From Oscillospiraceae bacterium (GTDB taxonomy: Bacteria; Bacillota; Clostridia; Oscillospirales; Ruminococcaceae), in the NCBI GenBank assembly GCA_017473015.1, contig JAFUNP010000031.1, positions 1-60,655 on the forward strand: 60,655 nt of DNA, given 5' to 3'. The notes beneath the pieces are model-generated. The model worked only from the letters and a program-made list of their open reading frames with translations. It did no database searches and was not told where the DNA came from. Both the position numbers and the translations under genes were made by a program. Position 1 is the stretch's first letter, and every line of letters begins with the position of its first letter. Of the stretch, positions 53,466 through 60,655 are shown piece after piece.

Positions 53466-53572
53466 TGATTGTCAGTGAATATAAGCGGCTGTCGTATTTT
53501 GTTGTTTTCAAACAGTGTTTTTTATGGTACAATAAAAATTAGTGAAAATTGAGATAACGAGGTGTTATAAAA

Positions 53573-54961
53573 ATGGCTGCGGCAAAAACAGTTGAACAGA
53601 AAAGGGAAGAACGCCGCCGGTTTATGCTGGAGGGCAATCTGCTGAAGGTTATTCCTGTCATAGCACTGCCACAGGTGGTGTCTATGCTGATTGACTCCCT
53701 TTACAATATGGCCGACACCTATTTTGTAAGCCAGCTGGGCAAAGCTGCCACAGCAGCGGTAGGTGTAAACGATTCCCTGATGATGATTATCAGAGCCATC
53801 TCCCTTGGTTTTGGTATGGGTGCATCCAGCTATATTTCCCGTCAGCTTGGGGCAAAAAATCACGAAGAAGCCTCCCGTGCTGCATCAACAACACTGATGA
53901 CAGCTATGGGCGTGGTGGTGATTATAGCTACTTTTGCTTTTATCTTCCGTGAAAATGTGGTGCTTATGCTTGGCGCAACAGATACATCCAAGGCGTACTC
54001 CATTGAATATGCCACATGGATTCTTTTCTCTGCACCTTTCACTGCGGCATCTGTGTGTCTGTCCCAGTCACTCCGTGCCGAAGGCAGCACAACCTATTCC
54101 ATGATAGGTTCAGTTTCCGGCTGTATCATAAATATTTTCCTTGACCCACTGTTTATCACTACATTTGGCATGGGTGTTGCCGGTGCGGCCATCGCCACAG
54201 GCATTTCCAAGTTTATTTCTGTGGTTATTCTGATGGTACCATACTGGACAAGAAAGTGCATTATCGATATAAAGCCAAAGTACTTTACACCTAAAATTCC
54301 GCTTTATGCAGAAATCGCCCGAATGGGTGTGCCTACAATGCTGCGTACCAGCCTTTTCAGCGTGTCCACTATTCTTATAAACAACCTTGCTGGCGGCTTC
54401 GGCGATGCAGCACTGGCTGCTGTGTCCGTTGCCAACAAGAGCATGAAATTTGTGGGCAGCGCAGTTATGGGCTTTGGTCAGGGGTTCCAGCCTATCGCAG
54501 GCTTCTGCTGGGGCGCAAAAAAATACAAACGAGTTAAAAAAGCCTTTGGTCTTACCAGTCTTATCGGTATAGTGCTGTGTACAGTGCTGGGCACAGGTCT
54601 GTTTGTATTTGCAAAGCAGGCTGTGACCATTTTCTCCACTGACCCTGAAGTATTGGATATCGGTATGCTGCTTATCCGTTCACAGTGCATTGTACTGCCT
54701 ATGCATGTGTGGGTTATGATAGCCACAGGTATGTTCCAGGCACTGGGCAAACCTTTCCAGGCCGGCTTCCTGGGTCTTTGCCGTCAGGCATTTTCACTTA
54801 TCCCTTGTGTGGCGCTTATGACACACTTCTGGGGACTCACCGGTCTGTCCCTGTCACAGGCTGCGGCTGACGTTGTATCTTTCTGTTTCGCTCTGATGCT
54901 GGTTATTCCTATGATGAAGGAACTGAACCGCCGCCGGAGTGAACCGGATGCTATAGAATAA
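53573..54961 (+). CDS. MATE-family efflux transporter
   Basis: A 462-residue transporter with twelve predicted helices; IPVIALPQVVSMLIDSLYNM and GMGASSYISRQLGAKN are MATE-type. The long charged N-terminus before the first helix (KTVEQKREERRRF) is cytosolic. It is the third MATE protein in the window and belongs to a different subgroup from the other two. An ACGAGG site precedes the ATG. It is followed 26 bases later by mltG. Confidence 0.92.
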   Translation: MAAAKTVEQKREERRRFMLEGNLLKVIPVIALPQVVSMLIDSLYNMADTYFVSQLGKAATAAVGVNDSLMMIIRAISLGFGMGASSYISRQLGAKNHEEASRAASTTLMTAMGVVVIIATFAFIFRENVVLMLGATDTSKAYSIEYATWILFSAPFTAASVCLSQSLRAEGSTTYSMIGSVSGCIINIFLDPLFITTFGMGVAGAAIATGISKFISVVILMVPYWTRKCIIDIKPKYFTPKIPLYAEIARMGVPTMLRTSLFSVSTILINNLAGGFGDAALAAVSVANKSMKFVGSAVMGFGQGFQPIAGFCWGAKKYKRVKKAFGLTSLIGIVLCTVLGTGLFVFAKQAVTIFSTDPEVLDIGMLLIRSQCIVLPMHVWVMIATGMFQALGKPFQAGFLGLCRQAFSLIPCVALMTHFWGLTGLSLSQAAADVVSFCFALMLVIPMMKELNRRRSEPDAIE

Positions 54962-54987
54962 AAATATATGATAAAGGAGAAGCAACA

Positions 54988-56070
54988 TTGAAAAAAGTAA
55001 TTTCAATCCTTGTTCTGCTGGTGGTGCTTGCAGGCGGTCTTTTGGGTTTTTCAGTGCTGGGCGATGTGAACGGCTCTGACAAACCGGGCACCCAGGTTAC
55101 CATCGAAATACCAAAAGGCACAGGTGCCAACACCATCGGCCGGATTCTGGCTGATGAAGGCATCATCAAAAACAGCCTTTATTTTAAAATTTATGTAAAA
55201 ATGAATCCTGCTGACAACCTGCAGTATGGCACTTTTACACTGGACAGCAATATGTCCTATGCCCAGATTATCGAAACACTGAGCACAGTTACCGAAAAAC
55301 GCCCTGCCGTTTCCGTGACTTTCCCCGAAGGCTTCACTCTTATCCAGATGGCAGAAAGAATGGAAGAAAACGGACTGTGTACAGCAGAAGAATTTATAGA
55401 TGTGGCAAACAATGGCGATTTCAGCCAGTTTGAATTCTGGAACAAAATCGGAGAACATGACCACAAATTTATGAAAGGTGAAGGCTATCTTTACCCTGAT
55501 ACATACCAGTTCTTCCTTGATGACACCGTTTACAATATGGTGGAAAAAATGTACGCCCATTTCGACACACAGATTACTGACGAAATGTATGCCCAGATGG
55601 ATGCCATCGGTATGACACTGGACGAAGTGGTTACATTGGCTTCCTTTGTACAGGAAGAAGCCGGCCACCCAGAAGAACAGCCTCTGGTTGCAGCCTGTCT
55701 GCGCAACAGAATTGCACCGGGTTCACCACAGCCACTGCTGGAATGCAATGTGTGCAGCCATATCAACGAACCGGGTAACTATGTTTACGACTACATCGTG
55801 CCTTACTACGGCGGCGTGAACAATGTGCCTGCCGGCATGATGGACGCATACAATACTTATGCTATCAAAGGTCTGCCACCGGCACCTATTTCCAACCCTG
55901 GCATCACAGCAATTGAAGCAGTTCTCTGGCCTGATACAGAAAAAATGGAAGGTGGCTATTACTTCTTTGTAACTGACCTGACAGGTAAATACTACTATTC
56001 AAAAACATACAGCGAACACCTTGTAAATGTTGACAAGGCATGGGCTGTAAACGCATCACTTAACAAATAA
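54988..56070 (+). CDS. mltG: Endolytic murein transglycosylase MltG (YceG-like)
   Basis: A 360-residue membrane-anchored enzyme that cuts nascent peptidoglycan strands and sets their length. One N-terminal helix (about 4-22), LysM-like and catalytic parts after it, EGYLYPDTYQF, the catalytic Glu in FVQEEAGHPEE (first Glu of the pair) and the end motif YNTYAIKGLPPAPISNPG. The TTG start follows AAAGGAG. It is 12 bases before a U32 peptidase gene, a conserved neighbour in Firmicutes. Confidence 0.95.
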   Translation: MKKVISILVLLVVLAGGLLGFSVLGDVNGSDKPGTQVTIEIPKGTGANTIGRILADEGIIKNSLYFKIYVKMNPADNLQYGTFTLDSNMSYAQIIETLSTVTEKRPAVSVTFPEGFTLIQMAERMEENGLCTAEEFIDVANNGDFSQFEFWNKIGEHDHKFMKGEGYLYPDTYQFFLDDTVYNMVEKMYAHFDTQITDEMYAQMDAIGMTLDEVVTLASFVQEEAGHPEEQPLVAACLRNRIAPGSPQPLLECNVCSHINEPGNYVYDYIVPYYGGVNNVPAGMMDAYNTYAIKGLPPAPISNPGITAIEAVLWPDTEKMEGGYYFFVTDLTGKYYYSKTYSEHLVNVDKAWAVNASLNK

Positions 56071-56082
56071 GAGGATTATAGA

Positions 56083-57309
56083 ATGATTAAAAAACCTGAA
56101 CTTCTGTCACCTGCAGGTGATATTGAGCGTCTGAAATATGCCTTTGCCTATGGTGCAGATGCAGTTTATCTGGGTGCTGAGGAATACGGCATGCGTGCCG
56201 CACCAAAAAACTTCACCCTTGAACAGCTGCAGGAAGCAGTGGATATTGCCAACAGCCTGGGCAAAAAAATCTATCTTACACTGAACACAGTGCCTACCAA
56301 TGATGAAGTGGCACGGATGCCTGACTTTATCAGAAAAGTGGCAAAAATCGGTGTACATGCAGTGATTGTTGCTGACATAGGCGTGCTGTCCATGGTAAAG
56401 GAAATTGCACCGGATATGGAGGTACATGTTTCCACACAGGCAGGCATTGTGAACTATGTTTCCGCAAATGCAGCCTACAAGCTGGGTGCAAAACGCGTTG
56501 TTCTTGCCCGTGAACTGTCTTTTGAAGATATTATCACCATCAGAAAAAACACACCTGCTGACCTTGATATTGAATGTTTTGTACACGGTGCTATGTGTAT
56601 GTCTTTCTCCGGTCGCTGCCTGCTGAGTCACTATCTCACAGGCCGTGATGCCAACCGCGGCGAATGTGCACAGCCTTGCCGCTGGGAATGGACACTCCAC
56701 GAAAAAACACGCCCCGGCATGGAATATGATATAGGTGAAAATGAAGGCGGCACATATATTATGAACGCCAACGACCTGTGTATGGCACCATATATGGACC
56801 TGCTGGTTGAAGCAGGTATCTCCAGCCTGAAAATCGAAGGCAGAGCAAAAAGCTTCTACTATGTGGCCTCCACAACAGCTGCTTACAGAAAGGCTCTGGA
56901 TTCCTATATGGAAAACCAGAACAGCAAAGAATGGCTGTGCCCAATCCCTGTTCTTGAAGAACTGACAAAAACCAGCCACCGCCGCTATTCCACAGGCTTC
57001 TATTTCGGCCCTGAAAATGCCACACAGACAACTGATACATCCAGCTATGTCCGTGAATGGGACCTGCTGGGCGTGGTGGAAAAATGGGAAAACGGTGTGC
57101 TGTACTGTTCACAGCGCGGCAAATTTGAGCTGGGCGACGAACTGGAAATCCTCTCACCGGACGGCAGCACAGTGAAAGTGACACCAACATGGCTGAAAAA
57201 TGCTGACGGTGAAGAAATCACTTCTACACCTCATTCCAAAATGGAATACACAATGGACTGCAAATATGACCTGAAACCAATGTCAATTATCCGCAGACCT
57301 GCAAAATAA
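56083..57309 (+). CDS. Peptidase U32 family protein (tRNA hydroxylation TrhP-like)
   Basis: A 408-residue protein with KPELLSPAGDIERLKYAF and YGADAVYLGAEEYGMRA at the start and the Cys-rich HGAMCMSFSGRCLLSHYL and ECAQPCRWEW in the middle, which may hold an iron-sulphur cluster. The C-terminal beta domain is present. U32 members such as TrhP and RlhA hydroxylate RNA; mltG-adjacent Firmicute members correspond to TrhP for 5-hydroxyuridine in tRNA. Collagenase annotations of old are doubtful. Confidence 0.92.
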   Translation: MIKKPELLSPAGDIERLKYAFAYGADAVYLGAEEYGMRAAPKNFTLEQLQEAVDIANSLGKKIYLTLNTVPTNDEVARMPDFIRKVAKIGVHAVIVADIGVLSMVKEIAPDMEVHVSTQAGIVNYVSANAAYKLGAKRVVLARELSFEDIITIRKNTPADLDIECFVHGAMCMSFSGRCLLSHYLTGRDANRGECAQPCRWEWTLHEKTRPGMEYDIGENEGGTYIMNANDLCMAPYMDLLVEAGISSLKIEGRAKSFYYVASTTAAYRKALDSYMENQNSKEWLCPIPVLEELTKTSHRRYSTGFYFGPENATQTTDTSSYVREWDLLGVVEKWENGVLYCSQRGKFELGDELEILSPDGSTVKVTPTWLKNADGEEITSTPHSKMEYTMDCKYDLKPMSIIRRPAK

Positions 57310-57320
57310 TCAAAAAAATT

Positions 57321-57347
57321 ACAGGCACCGCAAGGTGCCTGTTTTTT
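57321..57347 (+). terminator. Terminator of the MATE-mltG-U32 operon
   Basis: ACAGGCACC pairs with GGTGCCTGT over GCAA, then TTTTT. Confidence 0.92.
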
Positions 57348-57371
57348 ATGCTGTTAATTCATAAAAAGAAA

Positions 57372-57420
57372 GGCCCCCTTGTGCAAAGGGGGCTGTCTGC
57401 AAAGCAGACTGAGGGATTGT
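57372..57420. repeat. Dispersed palindromic element, copy 2
   Basis: A hairpin GCCCCCTTTG/CAAAGGGGGC and a second hairpin GTCTGC-AAA-GCAGAC are followed by TGAGGGATTGT. The build matches copy 1 at 39229: C-rich hairpin, variable hairpin, G-rich tail. Confidence 0.65.
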
Positions 57421-57463
57421 GAATAACAATTTTGATTGATTGCATCCCGTCGTTTTTTATAAC

Positions 57464-58339
57464 TTACAACACAGTATAGTTGTTTTCAATAAACTCCATC
57501 AGATTATCACTGAACAATTCCTCACGGCTTATATTGTACAGCCCGTTATCCCTGTTCAGTGTGATGCATATTTTATTGAAAGGTATGTTGTATTCTTTAA
57601 CTATTTCTCTTACTTCCATACAGCGGGTGTACAGGTTTTCCAATGTCTGTTCGTCTTTGTAGTTGAACAGCAGAACACCATACTCCGCGGCCAGTTCTTC
57701 CATTGTATACTCTTTGTTTATATCAAGCACAGGGCCGGTGTACTGTTCAGTATGACCGGATGCAGGCCACATTCCCAATGCCTGTTTTGTTGTCATCTCA
57801 TTTTCAAACCAGCCTGATGAATAGCTGTTTTCAAACAGATTGTCAGGATTGAAAGCATATTGACCTAAGCCGTTGTTGTAAGCTTCACTGAATATATTTT
57901 CTATATAATAATTATACTCATCTGAAAGTCTGGAGTATATCATACCGCCCTTAAGATATCTTTCATTGCAACTGTCATACACCAGATTACCGCTTCGGTC
58001 ATATACAAAATATATGTATGCGTCAGGAAGAGAATTTTTGCTGTAATAAATATTCCATGTTCCGTTTACAACAGAATATTCCTGCTTTTCACTGTCCCAC
58101 ACGCTTATTTTATCCTTTACAAAGTAGGCATCAGTTGTGCGTATGAATTGCCCGGCAATTTCCGGATAATTTTCCTGCAGATACCGGTCAGCTTTTTTGT
58201 TAAGGCTCATACCTGTGAGAGGATTACCTTTGAAATACACATAGCATCCCACGATTGCTATTGCCATCACTGCAAAAACTGCTTTTATAATCCAGGGAGA
58301 CAGTACTTTCTGTTCGGTTTTGTTTACAGTATTACCCAT
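57464..58339 (-). CDS. YfjL-like membrane-anchored protein, copy 3
   Basis: A 291-residue protein with a membrane helix (about 18-36) and the family motif KGNPLTGMSLNKKADRYLQE, then NYPEIAGQFIRTTDAYFVKD. YIYFVYDRSGNLVYDS parallels copy 1. The second half has MEELAAEYGVLLFNYKDEQT, as in copies 1 and 2. Function unknown. A GGAGG site precedes the ATG. It stands alone on the minus strand beside a palindromic repeat. Confidence 0.75.
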   Translation of the reverse strand: MGNTVNKTEQKVLSPWIIKAVFAVMAIAIVGCYVYFKGNPLTGMSLNKKADRYLQENYPEIAGQFIRTTDAYFVKDKISVWDSEKQEYSVVNGTWNIYYSKNSLPDAYIYFVYDRSGNLVYDSCNERYLKGGMIYSRLSDEYNYYIENIFSEAYNNGLGQYAFNPDNLFENSYSSGWFENEMTTKQALGMWPASGHTEQYTGPVLDINKEYTMEELAAEYGVLLFNYKDEQTLENLYTRCMEVREIVKEYNIPFNKICITLNRDNGLYNISREELFSDNLMEFIENNYTVL

Positions 58340-58435
58340 AACAATCCTCCTTTTCCATCTTTTTATTTAATTATACATTAAATCTGACAGGTTTCCAATG
58401 GATTGGAGGAAAGTTTCGCCTTTATTACACATCTT

Positions 58436-59728
58436 TTATTTTATTCCCATTTTTGCCGCCATTGTTATACCGTAGCCGGCACAGAATGTCAGCAGCATAA
58501 TATTAAGTATAACCATAGCAGGTGTCAGTTCAGCCAGCGCTTTCACCACAACGAACATTTCCAGTGCAGCACATACAGCCAGCACTGCAAAATACACCGG
58601 CAGAGGAATATGCAGAAAGGACTTTTTCCATTCGATGCTGTATACAAAGGGGAAGTTTACCGCTGAAATTATCATCAGCACTGCTGCCAGAGCGCTCAAT
58701 ACCATTGTAATGCCGGCTATCTGCGAAACAGAAAAATCAAGCAGGGTAGGCAGTGCGCCAATAACAAATATTATCCCTATTGCCACGTGGTATGCCCCGT
58801 GTCTGTTCTGTTTTGCCAGCACAGATGGCAGCCATCCTTCTTTTACCCCGGCCATTACAGGCAGGGCGGAATCCATTATTCCTGCGTTCATTGTGGTTAT
58901 AAGCGCAAATACAGGCCCCAGCAGAATGAATAAATTGAAAAACAGGGGAGACAGCACAGCCTTTGCGGTCACAGTCAGGGTTGCACCGCCTGTCTGCTCC
59001 AATGGCAGCACCGCACCGCTGGCAAATCCCACAGCCACATAAATTACCGATGTTATAACTGATACAATCATCATAGCTGCAGGAATGGTTTCTAACGGCT
59101 TTTCTGCCTGTGTGGAGTAGTTCGCCAGCGATGCTATTCCGTCACAGGAATAACTCAACAGCACCACAGCGGTGAAAAAGCCTTCCTTGCCGTTTAAAAA
59201 CATATATTCTGAAGAAAAATCAAGGTATCCGGGCTGGGTATTCAGAAAGCATACGGCAGAAAACACTCCCAGCGCCGCCAGCAGCAGGGGAGTGGCGATA
59301 CTTTGTATCCTGCTCATCATATCCACGCCATACAGATTGGCAATGCAGAAACCGGCCCATATTGCCACTGTCAGCCGTTTACTGTTTACTCCCGGCAGAT
59401 AATCGGTGATATATCCGCACAGAGCCAGCACCGCAGTGCCGCGGGCAGACCAGTTCAGCAGGCTGGACAGCGTAATCAGACCGCCGTATTTATATCCGGC
59501 ACATCTGGTTATCATTCCGTATCTGCCGCCCTCTACAGTTACAGCTGATGTGAAAAAAACTACCGGCAGTATGCGTATAAATGACAGCACACAGGCCACC
59601 AGAAAGGCCAGCCATACCGAATACCCTGTCACAGCCAGTGCACTGCCCACTATACTTACCACTCCGGCGCCTATCACATGGCCGGTACCTATCCATATCA
59701 GTTGTATCAAAGTCAGTTTCTTTTCCAT
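58436..59728 (-). CDS. APC-family amino-acid permease
   Basis: A 430-residue polytopic protein with about twelve helices. It opens with LTLIQLIWIGTGHVIGAGVV, a variant of the GxGxxxGAGIF substrate helix of APC transporters, and has GRYGMITRCAGYKYGGLI and SLLNWSARGTA. It is likely an amino-acid/proton symporter or exchanger; substrate unknown. A TGGAG site precedes the ATG by nine bases. No enzyme gene is in the same operon. Confidence 0.88.
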   Translation of the reverse strand: MEKKLTLIQLIWIGTGHVIGAGVVSIVGSALAVTGYSVWLAFLVACVLSFIRILPVVFFTSAVTVEGGRYGMITRCAGYKYGGLITLSSLLNWSARGTAVLALCGYITDYLPGVNSKRLTVAIWAGFCIANLYGVDMMSRIQSIATPLLLAALGVFSAVCFLNTQPGYLDFSSEYMFLNGKEGFFTAVVLLSYSCDGIASLANYSTQAEKPLETIPAAMMIVSVITSVIYVAVGFASGAVLPLEQTGGATLTVTAKAVLSPLFFNLFILLGPVFALITTMNAGIMDSALPVMAGVKEGWLPSVLAKQNRHGAYHVAIGIIFVIGALPTLLDFSVSQIAGITMVLSALAAVLMIISAVNFPFVYSIEWKKSFLHIPLPVYFAVLAVCAALEMFVVVKALAELTPAMVILNIMLLTFCAGYGITMAAKMGIK

Positions 59729-59783
59729 ATTTTCACTCCAGGTTTTATTTAAATATTATGGAAAAGATATAAATTTAATACAT

Positions 59784-59810
59784 AAAAATGCCTCCCGTAA
59801 AAGGGAGGCA
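59784..59810 (-). terminator. Terminator of the EFR1 gene
   Basis: TGCCTCCC pairs with GGGAGGCA; T tail on the minus strand. Confidence 0.85.
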
Positions 59811-59840
59811 TAATTTTCAGTTACAGTTTGTTTTTATCAA

Positions 59841-60629
59841 TTACAGCCAGTACAGGTTTTCTTTGTCAGGTGAACCGAATGCGTTGATGCAGAATTCCTG
59901 TGTCTTTTTGAAGGCTTCCTGTGTGAATTCTTTCGCACCTACAGGGCATTTTACCACACAGCTATTGCATTTCAGACAAGCTTCTGCGCCTTTTGCAAAT
60001 TCTTTAGGGTCATCTTTGCTGATTACGCCGTTAGGACAATTGTCGGCACATACCATACAGCCGATGCATGCATCGCTTGTAGCTGGCAGCAGTGTGTTTG
60101 CTGCACCGCCTTTTTCTTTATATGGTCTTGCGCCAGGGATAGTACCTTCAGCCAGTTTTTTGCCTTCTTTTGCTACAACCAGTTTAATGAATTCTGCTGC
60201 GCCTTCCAGGTCAGCTGCATCAGGTCTGTGGCCTGCAATCTGGTCAGAGAAGGAATGTCTGCCGATTACAGCAGCGCCGCCTACTACTACAAAGCCCTGT
60301 GCGTTCATCATGTCTTCCATTTCAACAACTGCATCATCGTAATGACGGTTGCCGTATGTACCCACAACTACACATGGTGTTTCTTCGCCTTTCAGCGCGC
60401 CCACATATTCCAGACAAACATCAGGAATTCTGCCGCCGTAGATTGGCAGTGCCAGGATAACCAGGTCTTCTTTTGTAAAAGCAGGTGCTTTTGCGGCATC
60501 TCTTTTTTCAGGTGTTGTGAAATCATATTCCACTACCTCAGCTTCCAGTGCCTTGCCCATAGCCTGTGCGTATTTTTTACTTACATCAGTAGCGCTGAAA
60601 TAAACAAGATTTACTTTTTTAAATTCCAT
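59841..60629 (-). CDS. EFR1-family flavodoxin-ferredoxin fusion
   Basis: A 262-residue cytosolic electron carrier. The first two-thirds is a flavodoxin fold with VNLVYFSATDVSKKYA near the FMN site and LALPIYGGRIP and VGTYGNRHYDDAV as later FMN loops. The last third has two 4Fe-4S motifs, CIGCMVCADNCP and CLKCNSCVVKCP (CxxCxxCxxxCP). EFR1 proteins may shuttle electrons in anaerobic metabolism; partners are unknown. An AAAGGAG site precedes the ATG. Confidence 0.93.
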   Translation of the reverse strand: MEFKKVNLVYFSATDVSKKYAQAMGKALEAEVVEYDFTTPEKRDAAKAPAFTKEDLVILALPIYGGRIPDVCLEYVGALKGEETPCVVVGTYGNRHYDDAVVEMEDMMNAQGFVVVGGAAVIGRHSFSDQIAGHRPDAADLEGAAEFIKLVVAKEGKKLAEGTIPGARPYKEKGGAANTLLPATSDACIGCMVCADNCPNGVISKDDPKEFAKGAEACLKCNSCVVKCPVGAKEFTQEAFKKTQEFCINAFGSPDKENLYWL

Positions 60630-60655
60630 AATAACTGCTCCTTTTTAATTTGAAA

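Overview
The window looks like about 60 kb of chromosome from an anaerobic, low-to-mid GC Firmicute, most likely a gut Clostridia (Oscillospirales/Ruminococcaceae-like). This is inferred from strong AGGAGG-type Shine-Dalgarno sites, TTG and GTG starts, abundant Rho-independent terminators, Clostridia-type gene sets (feo with a Cys-rich Feo protein, tmcAL next to ackA, tandem degV, DHHW-MBOAT-DUF4358, EFR1 ferredoxin, YfjL-like proteins) and the absence of respiratory or outer-membrane genes. No prophage, transposase, integrase or CRISPR array was seen. Species cannot be fixed from the sequence.

Layout. 1-740: 3' end of a tRNA-Asn, then a gene-free stretch of hairpins and broken tRNA-Asn pieces. 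740-5567: a two-component system followed by three paralogous membrane-anchored, PepSY-like proteins. 5744-5860: a free-standing 5S rRNA. 6134-11804: a same-strand run of housekeeping enzymes (YjjG-type phosphatase, alpha/beta hydrolase, YbaK deacylase, ABC-F ATPase, aminotransferase, Nudix). 11902-15476: an iron-uptake locus with a divergent DtxR-type repressor, feoA, feoB, a Cys-rich Feo protein and a second DtxR-like gene. 15662-16045: tRNA-Pro and two 100-bp direct repeats built from pieces of the same tRNA. 16209-23963: DUF1508 and GtrA proteins, tmcAL, ackA, a MarR/MATE pair and two degV genes. 24042-25398: an AT-rich, decayed-looking stretch with tRNA-Ser. 25399-29657: aspA and malic enzyme (aspartate to fumarate; malate to pyruvate), a radical SAM protein and a MntP-like exporter. 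29816-39100: a MATE pump, an ornithine cyclodeaminase-family gene with an iron-box-like operator, DHHW/MBOAT/DUF4358 genes, an FMN-binding lipoprotein beside a Gx transporter, and groESL behind a variant CIRCE. 39279-42807: three small secreted or YfjL-like proteins and MscS. 43099-44467: a SAM-I riboswitch and metK. 44567-53392: recD2, comF, mreB, a metallopeptidase, pcrA, thyX and tmk. 53573-60629: MATE, mltG, peptidase U32, a YfjL-like protein, an APC permease and an EFR1 flavodoxin-ferredoxin.

Most unusual signal. Both the tRNA-Asn and tRNA-Pro loci are flanked by extra partial copies of the adjacent tRNA, split inside a loop (T-loop for Asn, D-loop for Pro) by palindromic inserts. The inserts at the two loci share a core with three conserved blocks in the same order (GCCAAGAGCCTCGC, GCTCGGTTGC, CCACTGCGGTGG). 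I do not recognise this element family. A second system-level signal is a set of four TTAG-N6-CTAA operators that would place the ornithine cyclodeaminase-family gene in the same iron regulon as feo.
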